A DNA stretch of 64,000 nt from an uncultured Sutterella sp. (GTDB lineage Bacteria; Pseudomonadota; Gammaproteobacteria; Burkholderiales; Burkholderiaceae_F), in contig CAJKAP010000007.1 of the NCBI GenBank assembly GCA_905197905.1, positions 68,739 to 132,738 of the forward strand. The letters run 5' to 3'. The notes under the pieces are model-generated. The model was not told the DNA's origin, did not search any database, and saw only the letters and a program-made list of their open reading frames with translations. Positions 42,234 through 50,927 of the stretch are shown here, in pieces. Within the stretch, counting starts at the first letter, position 1. Every line of letters begins with the position of its first letter. The translations under genes were made by a program, and so were the position numbers.

Positions 42234-43067
42234 CTATTCTTCGATTCGGATGGGAATCAGGAAGCGGCCAATGCCATCCAAAGGTTGCCCTTCTTTGTCT
42301 GAGAGACGCATTTCGTTGATGAGTAACGAGTCCCCTCGTTCCACAAAGCCCAATTTGCGCAATGTTTCTTGAGCGGGGTGCTTGCCTTCTGCAATGGAGC
42401 GCATAGCAAAAGCATCCTTAACGCCACGGAAATGGAAAACGAAAGTTTTATTGAAAGTTAGTTTGACAACGGCATCGTTGACTGGAAGGTTGTAGCGCTT
42501 GAGGAGGCTCTCAGGGATAGCAAGTCCCCAAAAAAGTTCTGGCTTTCCACTACTGTTTCTCACATAAAGGGCCGATTTTGTAATAGGTAGCCAGGCTAAC
42601 CAATCATTGAGGATTTCATAGATGTGTTCATCTTTGATGAAGTCGCTCGTGTGAGAGTGAAAGAGAAAGTAGTAGGGCTCAGTGTTGGTAATTTCCCAGT
42701 CAGAAGTCTTGCAACTGTGCTCGTTAAACCAAGCACGAAAACGTTGATGTTCTTCTACGATGCTTTGCTGGCGAGCGATTTCGGCGGAAATTTTATCAAT
42801 TTTTTCATCGAGTTCAACCACCGCTTCTTCAGGCGTTTTTTCAAGTAATGCCTGCATTTCTTTCACGCTGACGCCATAACTGCGCAAACGCAAGTATTCC
42901 AAAATACGACCAGATTGTTCAAAGCCGTAATAGCGATATCCGCTCTCGGAAGGTTGTACCAAAAGAAGCCCATTTTCTTCGTAGTGCTTGAGAAAGTCGG
43001 CTGATACACCAAGGTAGCGAGCAAAGTCACCGATACGATATTTTTTTAGATTGGGAGGAGGTGCCAT
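42234..43067 (-). CDS. MerR-family transcriptional regulator with effector-binding-like C-terminal domain
   Basis: A 277-residue regulator. The N-terminal winged helix-turn-helix YRIGDFARYLGVSADFLKHYE and RYYGFEQSGRI are MerR-type, followed by a coiled coil (about 75-115). The C-terminal domain of about 160 residues resembles a GyrI/BmrR-like ligand-binding fold in outline only. No conserved metal-binding Cys pair is seen, so a small-molecule ligand is more likely than a metal. It ends just past the porin gene, convergent with it. Target genes are unknown; the reductase-porin pair is a candidate. Confidence 0.82.
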   Translation of the reverse strand: MAPPPNLKKYRIGDFARYLGVSADFLKHYEENGLLLVQPSESGYRYYGFEQSGRILEYLRLRSYGVSVKEMQALLEKTPEEAVVELDEKIDKISAEIARQQSIVEEHQRFRAWFNEHSCKTSDWEITNTEPYYFLFHSHTSDFIKDEHIYEILNDWLAWLPITKSALYVRNSSGKPELFWGLAIPESLLKRYNLPVNDAVVKLTFNKTFVFHFRGVKDAFAMRSIAEGKHPAQETLRKLGFVERGDSLLINEMRLSDKEGQPLDGIGRFLIPIRIEE

Positions 43068-43300
43068 GGTATTTAGGGAGGTGAGAAAAATTAGTCGAGA
43101 GCACTTTTTATTGTAGTGTGTTTTTGCAATAGCTATGTGTCAGACAACATGGCGAATCCCCTCTATTGGTAAGGAGAAAAAGCGATGTTGGTAAAAAATC
43201 AAAAGAAGGCGGTACAATGAAGAGTAGGGAGTCCCAACTCCACCCACCTTCACCCACAGGAGATGGTGTATTGCTCCGAGCAACTGCACCATGAAAGCCT

Positions 43301-44323
43301 ATGACACTGCAGCACAACTTCTCTCTCGATGGTCTGACAACGTTTGGTTGCCGCTCTGAAGCACAATACTTCGCGCGTGTGAGTACGCTTGAAGAATTGA
43401 AAGCCGCGCTCGTAGAAGCGCAAAGCTTGGGCATCAAGGTGCACCTCTTGGGCGGTGGTGCCAACACCATTGCTCGAGAACATATCCGTGGGTTGGTGCT
43501 CAAAATCGATATCAAAGGGTTTGACCTTCAACCGCATGGCGAAGAGGAAGCACTTGTGACGGTGGGCGCAGGCGAAGTCTTTGATGATGTGATTCGTCGC
43601 ACGATTGAAGCGGGCTACAGTGGACTTGAAAATTTAAGCGCCATTCCTGGCACCGTGGGTGGGGCTGTGGTGCAAAATATTGGCGCCTATGGGGTGGAAT
43701 TGGCTGAGCACTTCGTGAGTGTACGCGTCTGGGATCGTCAGTCTCAGTCTGAGCGTGTCTTAACGCTCGAAGACTGCGACTTTGCTTATCGCCACAGTGT
43801 CTTCAAGATGCCCAAAGCCTCGCAGTGGGTGATTATCTCGGCAGTTCTTCGTGTGACGAAGCGTTTTAAACCCGTCATTGGCTACAAAGACGTCGAACAG
43901 GTCTTAGAGCGCGAAGGACTGAGTGCAGAAACTTTGACGCCCGCGAAGATGGCCGAAATTATTCGCGAAATCCGTGCGCGAAAACTGCCCAATCCTGCTG
44001 AAATTGGAAACGCTGGGTCGTTCTTTACGAACCCCATCGTTAACAAGGTGCTTTGGAGGAAAGTTCTCACGACAACGCCAAGTCTTACTACTTACAAGAT
44101 TGGTGGCGGTCGCATGAAGATTGCGGCAGCAAGCCTCATTGAAGCGGCGGGCTTCAAAGGGCAGAGGGCAGGCAATGTTGGCGTCTCGGATCGTCACGCA
44201 CTGATTCTCGTTAATCATGGTGGCGCAACGGGCGAAGAAGTCCTGGTTTTTGCGCAGAGTATTCAAAATAAAGTCGAAGCCCTCTATGGAGTGCGTTTGG
44301 CAATGGAACCCGTGGTGCTTTAA
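43301..44323 (+). CDS. murB: UDP-N-acetylenolpyruvoylglucosamine reductase
   Basis: A 340-residue FAD enzyme that reduces UDP-GlcNAc-enolpyruvate to UDP-MurNAc using NADPH. The FAD-binding GGGANTIAREHIRGLVL and AIPGTVGGAVVQNIGAYG are typical. The catalytic Ser is in GNAGSFFTNPIV, and the C-terminal acidic region is MEPVVL. The sequence is the E. coli (type I) class. An ATG at 43291 is out of frame, so 43301 is the start. Its stop overlaps the start of the next gene by one base (TAATG), indicating translational coupling. Confidence 0.95.
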   Translation: MTLQHNFSLDGLTTFGCRSEAQYFARVSTLEELKAALVEAQSLGIKVHLLGGGANTIAREHIRGLVLKIDIKGFDLQPHGEEEALVTVGAGEVFDDVIRRTIEAGYSGLENLSAIPGTVGGAVVQNIGAYGVELAEHFVSVRVWDRQSQSERVLTLEDCDFAYRHSVFKMPKASQWVIISAVLRVTKRFKPVIGYKDVEQVLEREGLSAETLTPAKMAEIIREIRARKLPNPAEIGNAGSFFTNPIVNKVLWRKVLTTTPSLTTYKIGGGRMKIAAASLIEAAGFKGQRAGNVGVSDRHALILVNHGGATGEEVLVFAQSIQNKVEALYGVRLAMEPVVL

Positions 44324-44976
44324 TGTCGAAAAATACTGAACTTGGCATCGCACCGTGGAGCGTCGCCTCACTTGCGGAGGACACAATATCGCTTCTGGAA
44401 GACGCCTATTATTCCGAGTGGCGCCACGAAACCTTAGGGGACGATGCACTCGCTCGCAAGATTGCGCGCTACTTTTGCGCACACCTTGCCAATCAAACCA
44501 ACTTGTCAGACATTTATCTATACTGTGGCAGGTTTGCAGGCGTGGTACTTGCTCGCATCCACAGTCAGCCCATTACGTTAAAGTTGCCACCCGAGTATGA
44601 TGAGGCAGCGCTTGAAGCGGAAATCAAAGCAACCGAGCTCGGGCGCAAATCGATTTTTCTGTGTCAGACGATTTTTAAGTTGAACGAAACGCTTCGCCAG
44701 AATGCCGCACAAAATGGTCGCGTCTTTGATGCGGAACTCCTTTTCCTTTTTGTGGCAAAAAGACACCGTCGTGGTGGTTTAGGAAGGCAAATGGTCAAAT
44801 ACATGCAAGGAAGCATGGAAAGGGCTGGCGCGAAAAATTTCTGCCTTTTCACCGACACGAATTGCAATTGGCAGTACTACATGAAGGCGCCCTGGGTGAA
44901 AGAAGGGGAATTGCCTTGGCCAGAGGTTGAAGGTATGGCGGGTGGACGCGAAATGATGTTTTCCAGAACGCTCTAA
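44323..44976 (+). CDS. GNAT-family N-acetyltransferase
   Basis: A 217-residue protein with a C-terminal GNAT acetyl-CoA fold. The pyrophosphate-binding motif is RRGGLGRQMVKYMQG, preceded by LLFLFVAKRH, and followed by AKNFCLFTDTNCNWQYY. The N-terminal 100 residues are less conserved. It overlaps murB by one base and is probably coupled to it. The substrate is unknown, and the link to murB may be merely transcriptional. A strong terminator follows. Confidence 0.85.
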   Translation: MSKNTELGIAPWSVASLAEDTISLLEDAYYSEWRHETLGDDALARKIARYFCAHLANQTNLSDIYLYCGRFAGVVLARIHSQPITLKLPPEYDEAALEAEIKATELGRKSIFLCQTIFKLNETLRQNAAQNGRVFDAELLFLFVAKRHRRGGLGRQMVKYMQGSMERAGAKNFCLFTDTNCNWQYYMKAPWVKEGELPWPEVEGMAGGREMMFSRTL

Positions 44977-44989
44977 AAAATCTAGGGAC

Positions 44990-45025
44990 AAAAAAAGCAC
45001 AACCATTTCGGATTGTGCTTTTTTT
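44990..45025. terminator. bidirectional terminator between the GNAT gene and rpsT
   Basis: AAAAAAAGCACAA pairs with TTGTGCTTTTTTT. Runs of seven A and T flank the stem on both strands, serving the two convergent genes. Confidence 0.92.
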
Positions 45026-45069
45026 GATTAGGGAGACGATGTGTCATCTCCCTCAATCACTCCGGCTAA

Positions 45070-45333
45070 TTAGGCCATGGCCTTGATAGCGGCGGAGAGA
45101 CGGCTCTTATGACGAGCAGCAGCATTAGCGTGGAGAACGCCCTTGCTCTTCATCGTGTCGATCACGGATTCAGCGCGAACGAAAGCTTCCTTAGCGGCAG
45201 CCTTGTCACCGGCGACGATGAACTTGCGCACAGCCTTGATGGCGGTACGGTACTGGCTGCGCTGGGCAGCGAGGTGAGAGTTACGAGCAACGTTCTGACG
45301 AGCGCGTTTGCGAGCTTGCTTAGTATTGGCCAT
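45070..45333 (-). CDS. rpsT: 30S ribosomal protein S20
   Basis: An 87-residue basic, helical primary 16S rRNA-binding protein. MANTKQARKRARQN and the KSRLSAAIKAMA C-terminus are typical. Length is normal. It is monocistronic with its own terminator and diverges from murJ across 403 bases, a common arrangement in proteobacteria. Confidence 0.97.
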   Translation of the reverse strand: MANTKQARKRARQNVARNSHLAAQRSQYRTAIKAVRKFIVAGDKAAAKEAFVRAESVIDTMKSKGVLHANAAARHKSRLSAAIKAMA

Positions 45334-45736
45334 TTTGTAAAATTCCTTTGCCTTTAAAAGAGGTTAACAGTCGGCGTCGAGAAAATGAATGATCCCTCAA
45401 CTTTGAGAGATCTCTCATGGGTCCATCTCGGTGTGCCCGATGACCTGAGGATGCATCGGAGACGCCGCCTACCGACTTTCTGTCGAGCAAGAACAGAAAA
45501 CGTTGGCAATGCGGTTTTTAGCTGTTGACACCAAAGACTTCGCTAGGGTTTTCGAGTGAATCACTTCAAGCCACTCTCAGTCTTTCGTGAGACCGGAACG
45601 AAAGGAGAGAAGCCTTCAATGAAATGACACATCTCAGAAAGCTCTTGACTATATCAAATTTCCAAGCTCCTTGGGGCTTTTGGAGTAAAATTTTTTCTTT
45701 AATGTTTATCCGCTTCTTTCCTACGGATCTTTTTCC
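45334..45736. other. divergent intergenic region between rpsT and murJ
   Basis: A stretch of 403 bases without a gene. It must hold the promoter and leader of rpsT and the promoter of murJ. Single hexamers are present (TTGACA at 45525, TTGACT at 45645), but none has a properly spaced partner. Short inverted repeats occur, with nothing I can name. Confidence 0.5.
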
Positions 45737-47269
45737 ATGTCTTTGCTGAAATCTTCGGCGACGGTTTCGAGTCTCACCTTAGTGAGTCGTGTAACCGGCG
45801 TTATCCGTGATATGTTGATCGCCCGCTACTTTGGGGCGAGTGCCGAAACGGACGCGTTCTATGCCGCTTTCCGACTCCCGAATATGTTGCGCCGTCTTTT
45901 CGCTGAGGGCGCCTTTCAGCAAGCCTTTGTCCCGATGTTGGCTGACGTGAAAGAAAAGGGGAGTGACGCGGAGTGCCAAGATTTCATTCACCATGTGCTC
46001 ACGATGCTCGCGATGGCGGTTTTTGCCGCGAGCGTTTTGGGGGTGCTCGCTTCGCCCTTGCTCGTCTGGGCTATTGCGGGCGGGCTTTCCTCGAACCCTG
46101 AAGCGTTTGATTTGGCCGTAGCCTTAACGCGCTTCATGTTCCCCTATATCGCCTTTATGTCGCTTGTGGCCTTCGCTGCGGCGATTTTGAACACGTGGCG
46201 TCGTTTTGCGATTCCTGCCGTTACCCCAGTGCTACTCAATTTGAGTTTCATTGGTTGCTCAATTGTCTTAGCTCCACGCATGAGTGAACCGATTTGGGCG
46301 CTCGCCATCGCGGTCATCTTGGGTGGTATTTTGCAGTTGGGTACGCAAATTGTGGCTCTTTGGCGCTTAGGGATCCGCTTTAAGTTTGTGAGTCCTAAAA
46401 AAGCCTATGGCGACAGCAATGTGCGTCGCGTCATGAAACTGATGATTCCTGCGCTTTTTGGCGTGGGTGTAGCACAGCTCTCGATTTTGATTAACACTAA
46501 TATCGCTTCGCACTTAGAGCATGGCGCCGTGACGTGGCTTAACTACGCAGACCGTTTGATGGAATTTCCTACGGCGCTTTTGGGCGTCGCGCTTGGCACC
46601 GTGCTTCTCCCTGGGCTCTCTCGCGCTTATGCGCAAGGCGATACCGCGCGCTACAACCATCTGCTTGACCGCGCTCTGCGCCTGGTGGTTTTAGTGGGGA
46701 TTCCGGCGGCAGTGGGGCTTTGGCTTACAGCGGACGCGCTCGTCGCCTTCCTCTTTCAAGGGAAACAGTTTTTGCCTAGCGACGTGCATCAGACCGCTTT
46801 GGCCGTTGTGGGGTATAGCGTGGGTCTCTTAGGGCTCATTGCCCTCAAGATTGTGGCTCCAGCTTTTTATGCCCGTAAAGACATTCGCACCCCAGTGCGT
46901 GTGGCCTGCTGGAGCTTGGTGTGCGTACAGTTAGTGAACTTAATTTCTGTACCACTTTTTTCGCAAGCAGGGCTCGCGCTCTCTGTTGGGATTGGAAGCC
47001 TCTTTAATGCAGGAACGTTGCTATTTTTCCTTCGTAAGCGCGATATTTATACGCCACAAGCGGGCTGGGTTCGCTACTTAGCACGTATTACCGTTGCGAC
47101 ACTCGTGATGGGCGGGGCGCTCTACTGGGGACAGTTGGGCTACGACTGGACAACGCTAGCTTGGAGCATGCGCGCAGTGGGCGTTGCCGTGATGGTTCTG
47201 GGAGCCGCTGTCGTTTACTTTGGTCTCCTTTTTGCCATGGGTTGGCGACTTAAAGAAATTCGCGGCTAA
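45737..47269 (+). CDS. murJ: MurJ/MviN lipid II flippase
   Basis: A 510-residue inner-membrane protein with about 14 hydrophobic helices that flips lipid II for peptidoglycan synthesis. The N-terminal SRVTGVIRDMLIARYFGAS and AFYAAFRLPNMLRRLFAEGAF are hallmark MurJ motifs, including the conserved Arg residues lining the cavity. Length is normal. It sits in the usual place, divergent from rpsT. Confidence 0.96.
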   Translation: MSLLKSSATVSSLTLVSRVTGVIRDMLIARYFGASAETDAFYAAFRLPNMLRRLFAEGAFQQAFVPMLADVKEKGSDAECQDFIHHVLTMLAMAVFAASVLGVLASPLLVWAIAGGLSSNPEAFDLAVALTRFMFPYIAFMSLVAFAAAILNTWRRFAIPAVTPVLLNLSFIGCSIVLAPRMSEPIWALAIAVILGGILQLGTQIVALWRLGIRFKFVSPKKAYGDSNVRRVMKLMIPALFGVGVAQLSILINTNIASHLEHGAVTWLNYADRLMEFPTALLGVALGTVLLPGLSRAYAQGDTARYNHLLDRALRLVVLVGIPAAVGLWLTADALVAFLFQGKQFLPSDVHQTALAVVGYSVGLLGLIALKIVAPAFYARKDIRTPVRVACWSLVCVQLVNLISVPLFSQAGLALSVGIGSLFNAGTLLFFLRKRDIYTPQAGWVRYLARITVATLVMGGALYWGQLGYDWTTLAWSMRAVGVAVMVLGAAVVYFGLLFAMGWRLKEIRG

Positions 47270-47290
47270 GAAAGTGAAAACGCCATAACA

Positions 47291-47318
47291 AAAGAGCACG
47301 ACTTCTGTCGTGCTCTTT
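47291..47318. terminator. stem-loop terminator between murJ and the 98-residue protein gene
   Basis: AAAGAGCACGAC pairs perfectly with GTCGTGCTCTTT around TTCT. T-runs are short, so strength is moderate. It serves two convergent genes. Confidence 0.7.
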
Positions 47319-47337
47319 GCGTCTCTGGTATTCGAGT

Positions 47338-47634
47338 TTAGTTCGAGCCATCCGATTCGTGATCAACGCCTTCAGCTTCATAATTAAAAGGCATTTCGTC
47401 AGGCCAGGCGATCAAGGCATCTTCTTCCATGGTTTCGAGTGCCTCAGCACCAAGATAGGCGGTGTTAACCGCGTAATTGAGCTTCGCGTACACATGCAAA
47501 AGCTTATTTTTGAGCACATCTTCTGCGTCTTCCAGGTCGCCATTGTCGAGCATCTCAACCGCTTCGCCGAGCGCTTCGTAGGCGTCTGTTAACGTGGCAG
47601 AAAACCAATCTTTATCAATTTGATCGTGGCTCAT
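47338..47634 (-). CDS. small acidic protein of unknown function
   Basis: A 98-residue acidic protein, MSHDQIDKDWFS, rich in Glu, Asp, Ala and Leu and predicted to be helical for most of its length, with an acidic tail (DHESDGSN). No signal peptide or recognised domain. A CGGTATATACCG palindrome lies about 25 bases upstream, similar to elements ahead of the next two genes. It is convergent with murJ. Confidence 0.78.
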   Translation of the reverse strand: MSHDQIDKDWFSATLTDAYEALGEAVEMLDNGDLEDAEDVLKNKLLHVYAKLNYAVNTAYLGAEALETMEEDALIAWPDEMPFNYEAEGVDHESDGSN

Positions 47635-47658
47635 GTGAGTGGAACCTCAAAAAAGTGG

Positions 47659-47670
47659 CGGTATATACCG
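47659..47670 (-). promoter_or_regulatory. CGGTATATACCG palindrome ahead of the 98-residue protein gene
   Basis: A perfect 12-base palindrome containing TATATA and TATACC, correctly placed for a -10 element about 25 bases from the start codon. GTATATACCG recurs at 48362-48371 upstream of the neighbouring gene. Confidence 0.45.
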
Positions 47671-47721
47671 AAATTGTCGCCATCATTGTAGCGAAAAACA
47701 TTCAACGAAATCAGTTCGAGT

Positions 47722-48327
47722 TTAATCCTGCTTTTGCGCTTTCGCCATGCCTTCATCAACGAGCTTTTGGTAGTGCTGATTCAGCTCTTCCGCGTATTCG
47801 CGTTGAATTTGCTGGCGAGGAACACCTACCGAGGTGCGCACGCGCTCTCTAAGACCCAACTTCCATTCGTCTTGGAGTTGATATAAGTACTGCTGACGTT
47901 CTTTTTGATCAAGGCGGTGTCCCAGCTCAAACTCGCGCGCGAGAATAGCGTTTCGCACACGGTCTTTGTATTTTTTAGCGTTTTCAGCAAGGAGTTGGCG
48001 ACGACGTTTGAATTTATTGAGCTCTTTTCGTTCGTCTCGCCCTCTAAGCGTAGGGCGAACGACGTGATTGGTGAATGAACTCACTTCTTCAATCAGGTCG
48101 AGTGCAGCTTGTTTATCTTGCTTAGCAATATTAATGATTTCTTCGAGTGCGCCGTTCCCTTGTTCTCTGATGCGGTCCAAGTTGGGTTCTTTTGGGAGCT
48201 GATTGATGACCTTGAGTAGCCAGTGTTTCTTAATGGGGCCGGTCTCTTCGAGCAAGATGTCAATCGCATCTCTAAGACGGGCGCCGTCTACAGCAAGACC
48301 GAGATTTTTCGCTGGAAGTTGTGCCAT
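47722..48327 (-). CDS. uncharacterised protein, paralogue of the gene at 48439
   Basis: A 201-residue hydrophilic, mainly helical protein. Its C-terminal half aligns with the next gene: FKRRRQL ... KDRVRNAILAREFELGHRLDQKERQQYL ... QDEWKLGLRERV ... EYAEELNQHYQ, matching FKRRLHNVIKVGEYELG ... KKNEWRATLQERL ... EFEKELNEYYQ. A shared DLIEE/ELIEA helix precedes it. No signal peptide or membrane segment. The ATG at 48327 is preferred; a GTG three bases upstream is possible. Function unknown. Confidence 0.8.
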   Translation of the reverse strand: MAQLPAKNLGLAVDGARLRDAIDILLEETGPIKKHWLLKVINQLPKEPNLDRIREQGNGALEEIINIAKQDKQAALDLIEEVSSFTNHVVRPTLRGRDERKELNKFKRRRQLLAENAKKYKDRVRNAILAREFELGHRLDQKERQQYLYQLQDEWKLGLRERVRTSVGVPRQQIQREYAEELNQHYQKLVDEGMAKAQKQD

Positions 48328-48349
48328 CACGATTCCTAATGCATTTAAC

Positions 48350-48368
48350 AGTATAGAGTGAGTATATA
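48350..48368 (-). promoter_or_regulatory. tandem TATACT elements upstream of the 47722 gene
   Basis: On the minus strand TATACT occurs twice, at 48350-48355 and 48361-48366. The upstream copy, within GGTATATACTC, matches the element ahead of the paralogue at 49131-49139 (GAGTATATA on the plus strand). Confidence 0.5.
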
Positions 48369-48438
48369 CCGTCTCTTGACGCTAAGTAAAGCGAAGAGCA
48401 CAACCTCCAAAGGAAGACTAAGCGGTTAATCGGTAACG

Positions 48439-49026
48439 TTAGGCCTTGCCAGTCGTGGGCTTGAGGAGCTCGGCCTGTGTTTGATAGTACTCATTGAGCT
48501 CCTTTTCAAACTCATCAAAAACCTTTGCGCGATGGAGTCCTTCAACGTTAGCCAAGCGCTCTTGCAAGGTAGCGCGCCATTCGTTTTTCTTTTTCGTCAC
48601 GTAGTTTTTGCGCTCAAGAGGCGTCATCTTGCGCCCGAGTTCGTATTCACCCACCTTGATCACGTTGTGCAGACGGCGCTTAAACTGCGTGGCACGTTCT
48701 AGTAGCGTGGCGTGAAGTCGCATGGCAGGCGGGATCCTTCCGTTCTCAATACTGTCGGCATCGCGAAGCACGTTCTCAGCACGGATTTTCTCAGCCGCCT
48801 CGATCAACTCCAAGGCCGACTCTGAGTCCTGTTGCGCCAGACTGTATAACTCAATTAAGGGTTCGAGTTTTTCATCAAGACCTGAAGGGGCAGAACAGGT
48901 CTCGATCGCTTTTCTCACAGTGGCACTGCAAGCAGGACCCAGAGTAGGATTGGTGAGCATCGCCACAGCGAGTTTGAGGCGATACGTATCGACGTTGAGG
49001 TTGGGTTTTTTAACAGTGATTTTCAT
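48439..49026 (-). CDS. uncharacterised protein, paralogue of the gene at 47722
   Basis: A 195-residue, mostly helical cytosolic protein starting MKITVKKPNLN at 49026, with AGGAA nine bases upstream. A frame extension to 49161 would be hydrophobic and is unlikely. The C-terminal half shares the FKRR ... EYELG ... NEWRATLQERL ... ELNEYYQ pattern with its neighbour. The N-terminal part differs. There is no recognised domain or neighbour that assigns a function. Confidence 0.8.
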   Translation of the reverse strand: MKITVKKPNLNVDTYRLKLAVAMLTNPTLGPACSATVRKAIETCSAPSGLDEKLEPLIELYSLAQQDSESALELIEAAEKIRAENVLRDADSIENGRIPPAMRLHATLLERATQFKRRLHNVIKVGEYELGRKMTPLERKNYVTKKKNEWRATLQERLANVEGLHRAKVFDEFEKELNEYYQTQAELLKPTTGKA

Positions 49027-49130
49027 GGTCAAAGTTCCTATCAGATAAAGGTTAAAAATCAAAAAAAGAGGAGAAGTAACATGAACACTGTAGAGGTTAT
49101 ACACAAACTGTTCATAACGACTACAAAACA

Positions 49131-49139
49131 GAGTATATA
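49131..49139 (-). promoter_or_regulatory. GAGTATATA element upstream of the 48439 gene
   Basis: On the minus strand this reads TATATACTC, with a TATACT hexamer at 49132-49137. It is shared with the paralogue's upstream region and lies about 105 bases from the start codon. Confidence 0.4.
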
Positions 49140-49412
49140 ACCAGTGTAGAAGAAAAAGCAATAGGCTTTTTTCGAGGCGGGATCGTTTGGAGAAAAAAGT
49201 GGGAGAAAAAACGCGAAAAAAGAGAGGGCGTTAGGGTGAAAAAGAAAAGCGAATTTTCTCCTCTTAGAGAAACCTTGAAACTGCTGATAACACTAAGGAT
49301 TGAATAAGGTCAAAAAAAGCGTAATTTTCCTGTGGAAAGTGTGGAGAAAAAGATGCACAATGACGGATCTGGAAAAAGTGATCAGTATTTTCCCTAATGA
49401 AGAAAAATAACA
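49140..49412. other. gap before the MFS gene
   Basis: About 270 bases, AT-rich with A- and G-rich runs. I see no gene and no well-formed promoter pair. The MFS start is preceded by only a weak SD (GAAGAAAAA). Confidence 0.4.
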
Positions 49413-50612
49413 ATGTCTTTCTCGCAATCTTTTGAACAATTTATTCCTCGAGAAGAGCGCACCTGGAACCGCCTGGCGGTGAGTCTCGGGATGTTTATTC
49501 TGGGGACGATTTTCGCTAGTTGGGCCTCGCGTATCCCGGATATTAAGCATTTCCTCAATTTGAGCGATGCGCAATTGGGCTTTGCACTTTTCGCGGCACC
49601 AATTGGTCAGATCCCATCGATGCTCGTGACGCCGATGTTGGTGAAGCGTTTTGGCTCGCGTGCCATCGTGACGACCGCGATGCTCTGCTATCCGATCATG
49701 CTCGTCTCGCTCGGCTTCGTGCAAAGCGTGCACCAACTCTTCCTTGTGCTCATCAGCTTTGGCGTTTTCAATAGCATGCTGAGTATTTCGGTGAACGCAC
49801 AGGCTGTGGGGGTAGAAAACCTCTACGGGCGCTCGATTATGGCGAAGTTCCACGGTTGCTGGTCGCTGGGTGGTGTGATCGGTGGTCTCTTTGGTGGCAT
49901 GATGGCGGGGTTGGATGTTTCGCCTCGCTGGCACTTCGTCTGCATTTTGCTGTTGGCCTTTGCTAGCGCAAACTTTGCTTGGCGTCACTTGATGAAAACG
50001 GACCCCTTGCCCAACGTGGCGCATACGGGGCTTACGCGTCACCGCTGGATGAAGCCAGATATTCTTCTTGTGATTTTGGGGATTATCGGCTTTGGTTCCA
50101 TGGCAGTGGAAGGCTCGATGTACGACTGGAATTCGGTCTACTTTGTTTCCGTTCTTCACGAAGAAGGCTTCTCCGCTCGCCTGGGCTACTTGGTCTGTAT
50201 GATAGCTATGGTCTCGGCGCGCTTTATTGCGGACGGCTTCATTAACCGTTATGGCGAAGTGTTTGTGCTCCGTGTTTCTTCGGTGTCGATGACAATTGGG
50301 CTTGCGATGCTCGTTGCGTTCCCCACGCTCATTCCTGCCATGATCGGTAGTGCTTTTGTGGGCTTTGGGATGGCAGCCGTGGTGCCGATTTGCTTCTCAA
50401 TGGCAGGTCGCTCGACGCTTGTCTCCGCATCGACCGCTATTTCGATGGTGACCGCCATTTCCTTCTTGGGCTTCTTGATGGGGCCGCCGGTGATTGGCAC
50501 AATGTCTGAACACATCGGTTTGCGCGGCGCATTTGCCGTGGTGATGGGCGCTCCGATTATTGTGGTGCTCCTCTCGGCGAAGTTGAAAAAGATCGCTCCG
50601 AAGAAGCATTAA
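49413..50612 (+). CDS. MFS transporter, YbjJ-like
   Basis: A 399-residue major facilitator superfamily protein with about 12 hydrophobic segments. N-terminal features FASWASRIPDIKHFLNLSDAQLG and FHGCWSLGGVIGGL are typical of the YbjJ-like branch. The central loop is short. Substrate unknown, and no neighbouring metabolic gene hints at one. A good intrinsic terminator follows. Confidence 0.88.
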   Translation: MSFSQSFEQFIPREERTWNRLAVSLGMFILGTIFASWASRIPDIKHFLNLSDAQLGFALFAAPIGQIPSMLVTPMLVKRFGSRAIVTTAMLCYPIMLVSLGFVQSVHQLFLVLISFGVFNSMLSISVNAQAVGVENLYGRSIMAKFHGCWSLGGVIGGLFGGMMAGLDVSPRWHFVCILLLAFASANFAWRHLMKTDPLPNVAHTGLTRHRWMKPDILLVILGIIGFGSMAVEGSMYDWNSVYFVSVLHEEGFSARLGYLVCMIAMVSARFIADGFINRYGEVFVLRVSSVSMTIGLAMLVAFPTLIPAMIGSAFVGFGMAAVVPICFSMAGRSTLVSASTAISMVTAISFLGFLMGPPVIGTMSEHIGLRGAFAVVMGAPIIVVLLSAKLKKIAPKKH

Positions 50613-50635
50613 GTCAAAAAGCGCTTTAACGAAAG

Positions 50636-50667
50636 AAGAGTTCGGTTCACGCCGGACTCTTTTTTTT
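50636..50667 (+). terminator. rho-independent terminator of the MFS gene
   Basis: AAGAGTTCGG pairs with CCGGACTCTT and is followed by a run of T. The 50668-50861 stretch after it contains no gene. Confidence 0.92.
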
Positions 50668-50861
50668 GGCTCTGGAAATTTGAAAAGAGGCTAGCTAGTC
50701 TCATTTCTTTTGTGGCTTCATGGCTTTGCTTTCGGAAAGCCTTCTCTTCAAGCTTTCTTCTTTGCTCGAGCTTTAGAGCGTCTCCTCAGTGTGTGTTTTC
50801 ACTAGCACAAAACTTTCTTCCTTCACGTGCATAGGTGTGCATAGGGCTTTTTTCGGCACAA

Positions 50862-50896
50862 GAAAAAACTCCCGCAATTCTTGAGAACTGCGGGAG
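50862..50896 (-). terminator. rho-independent terminator of the MetQ-like gene
   Basis: CTCCCGCA pairs with TGCGGGAG, with an inner TTCT/AGAA helix. The minus-strand T-tract is TTTTTTCT. Confidence 0.92.
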
Positions 50897-50927
50897 CATC
50901 CACGGAGAAAGTGTGGAGGATTCTAAA

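Noticed and set aside
45525..45530. TTGACA as a promoter of murJ
   Set aside because: No -10-like hexamer at 16-18 bases downstream.
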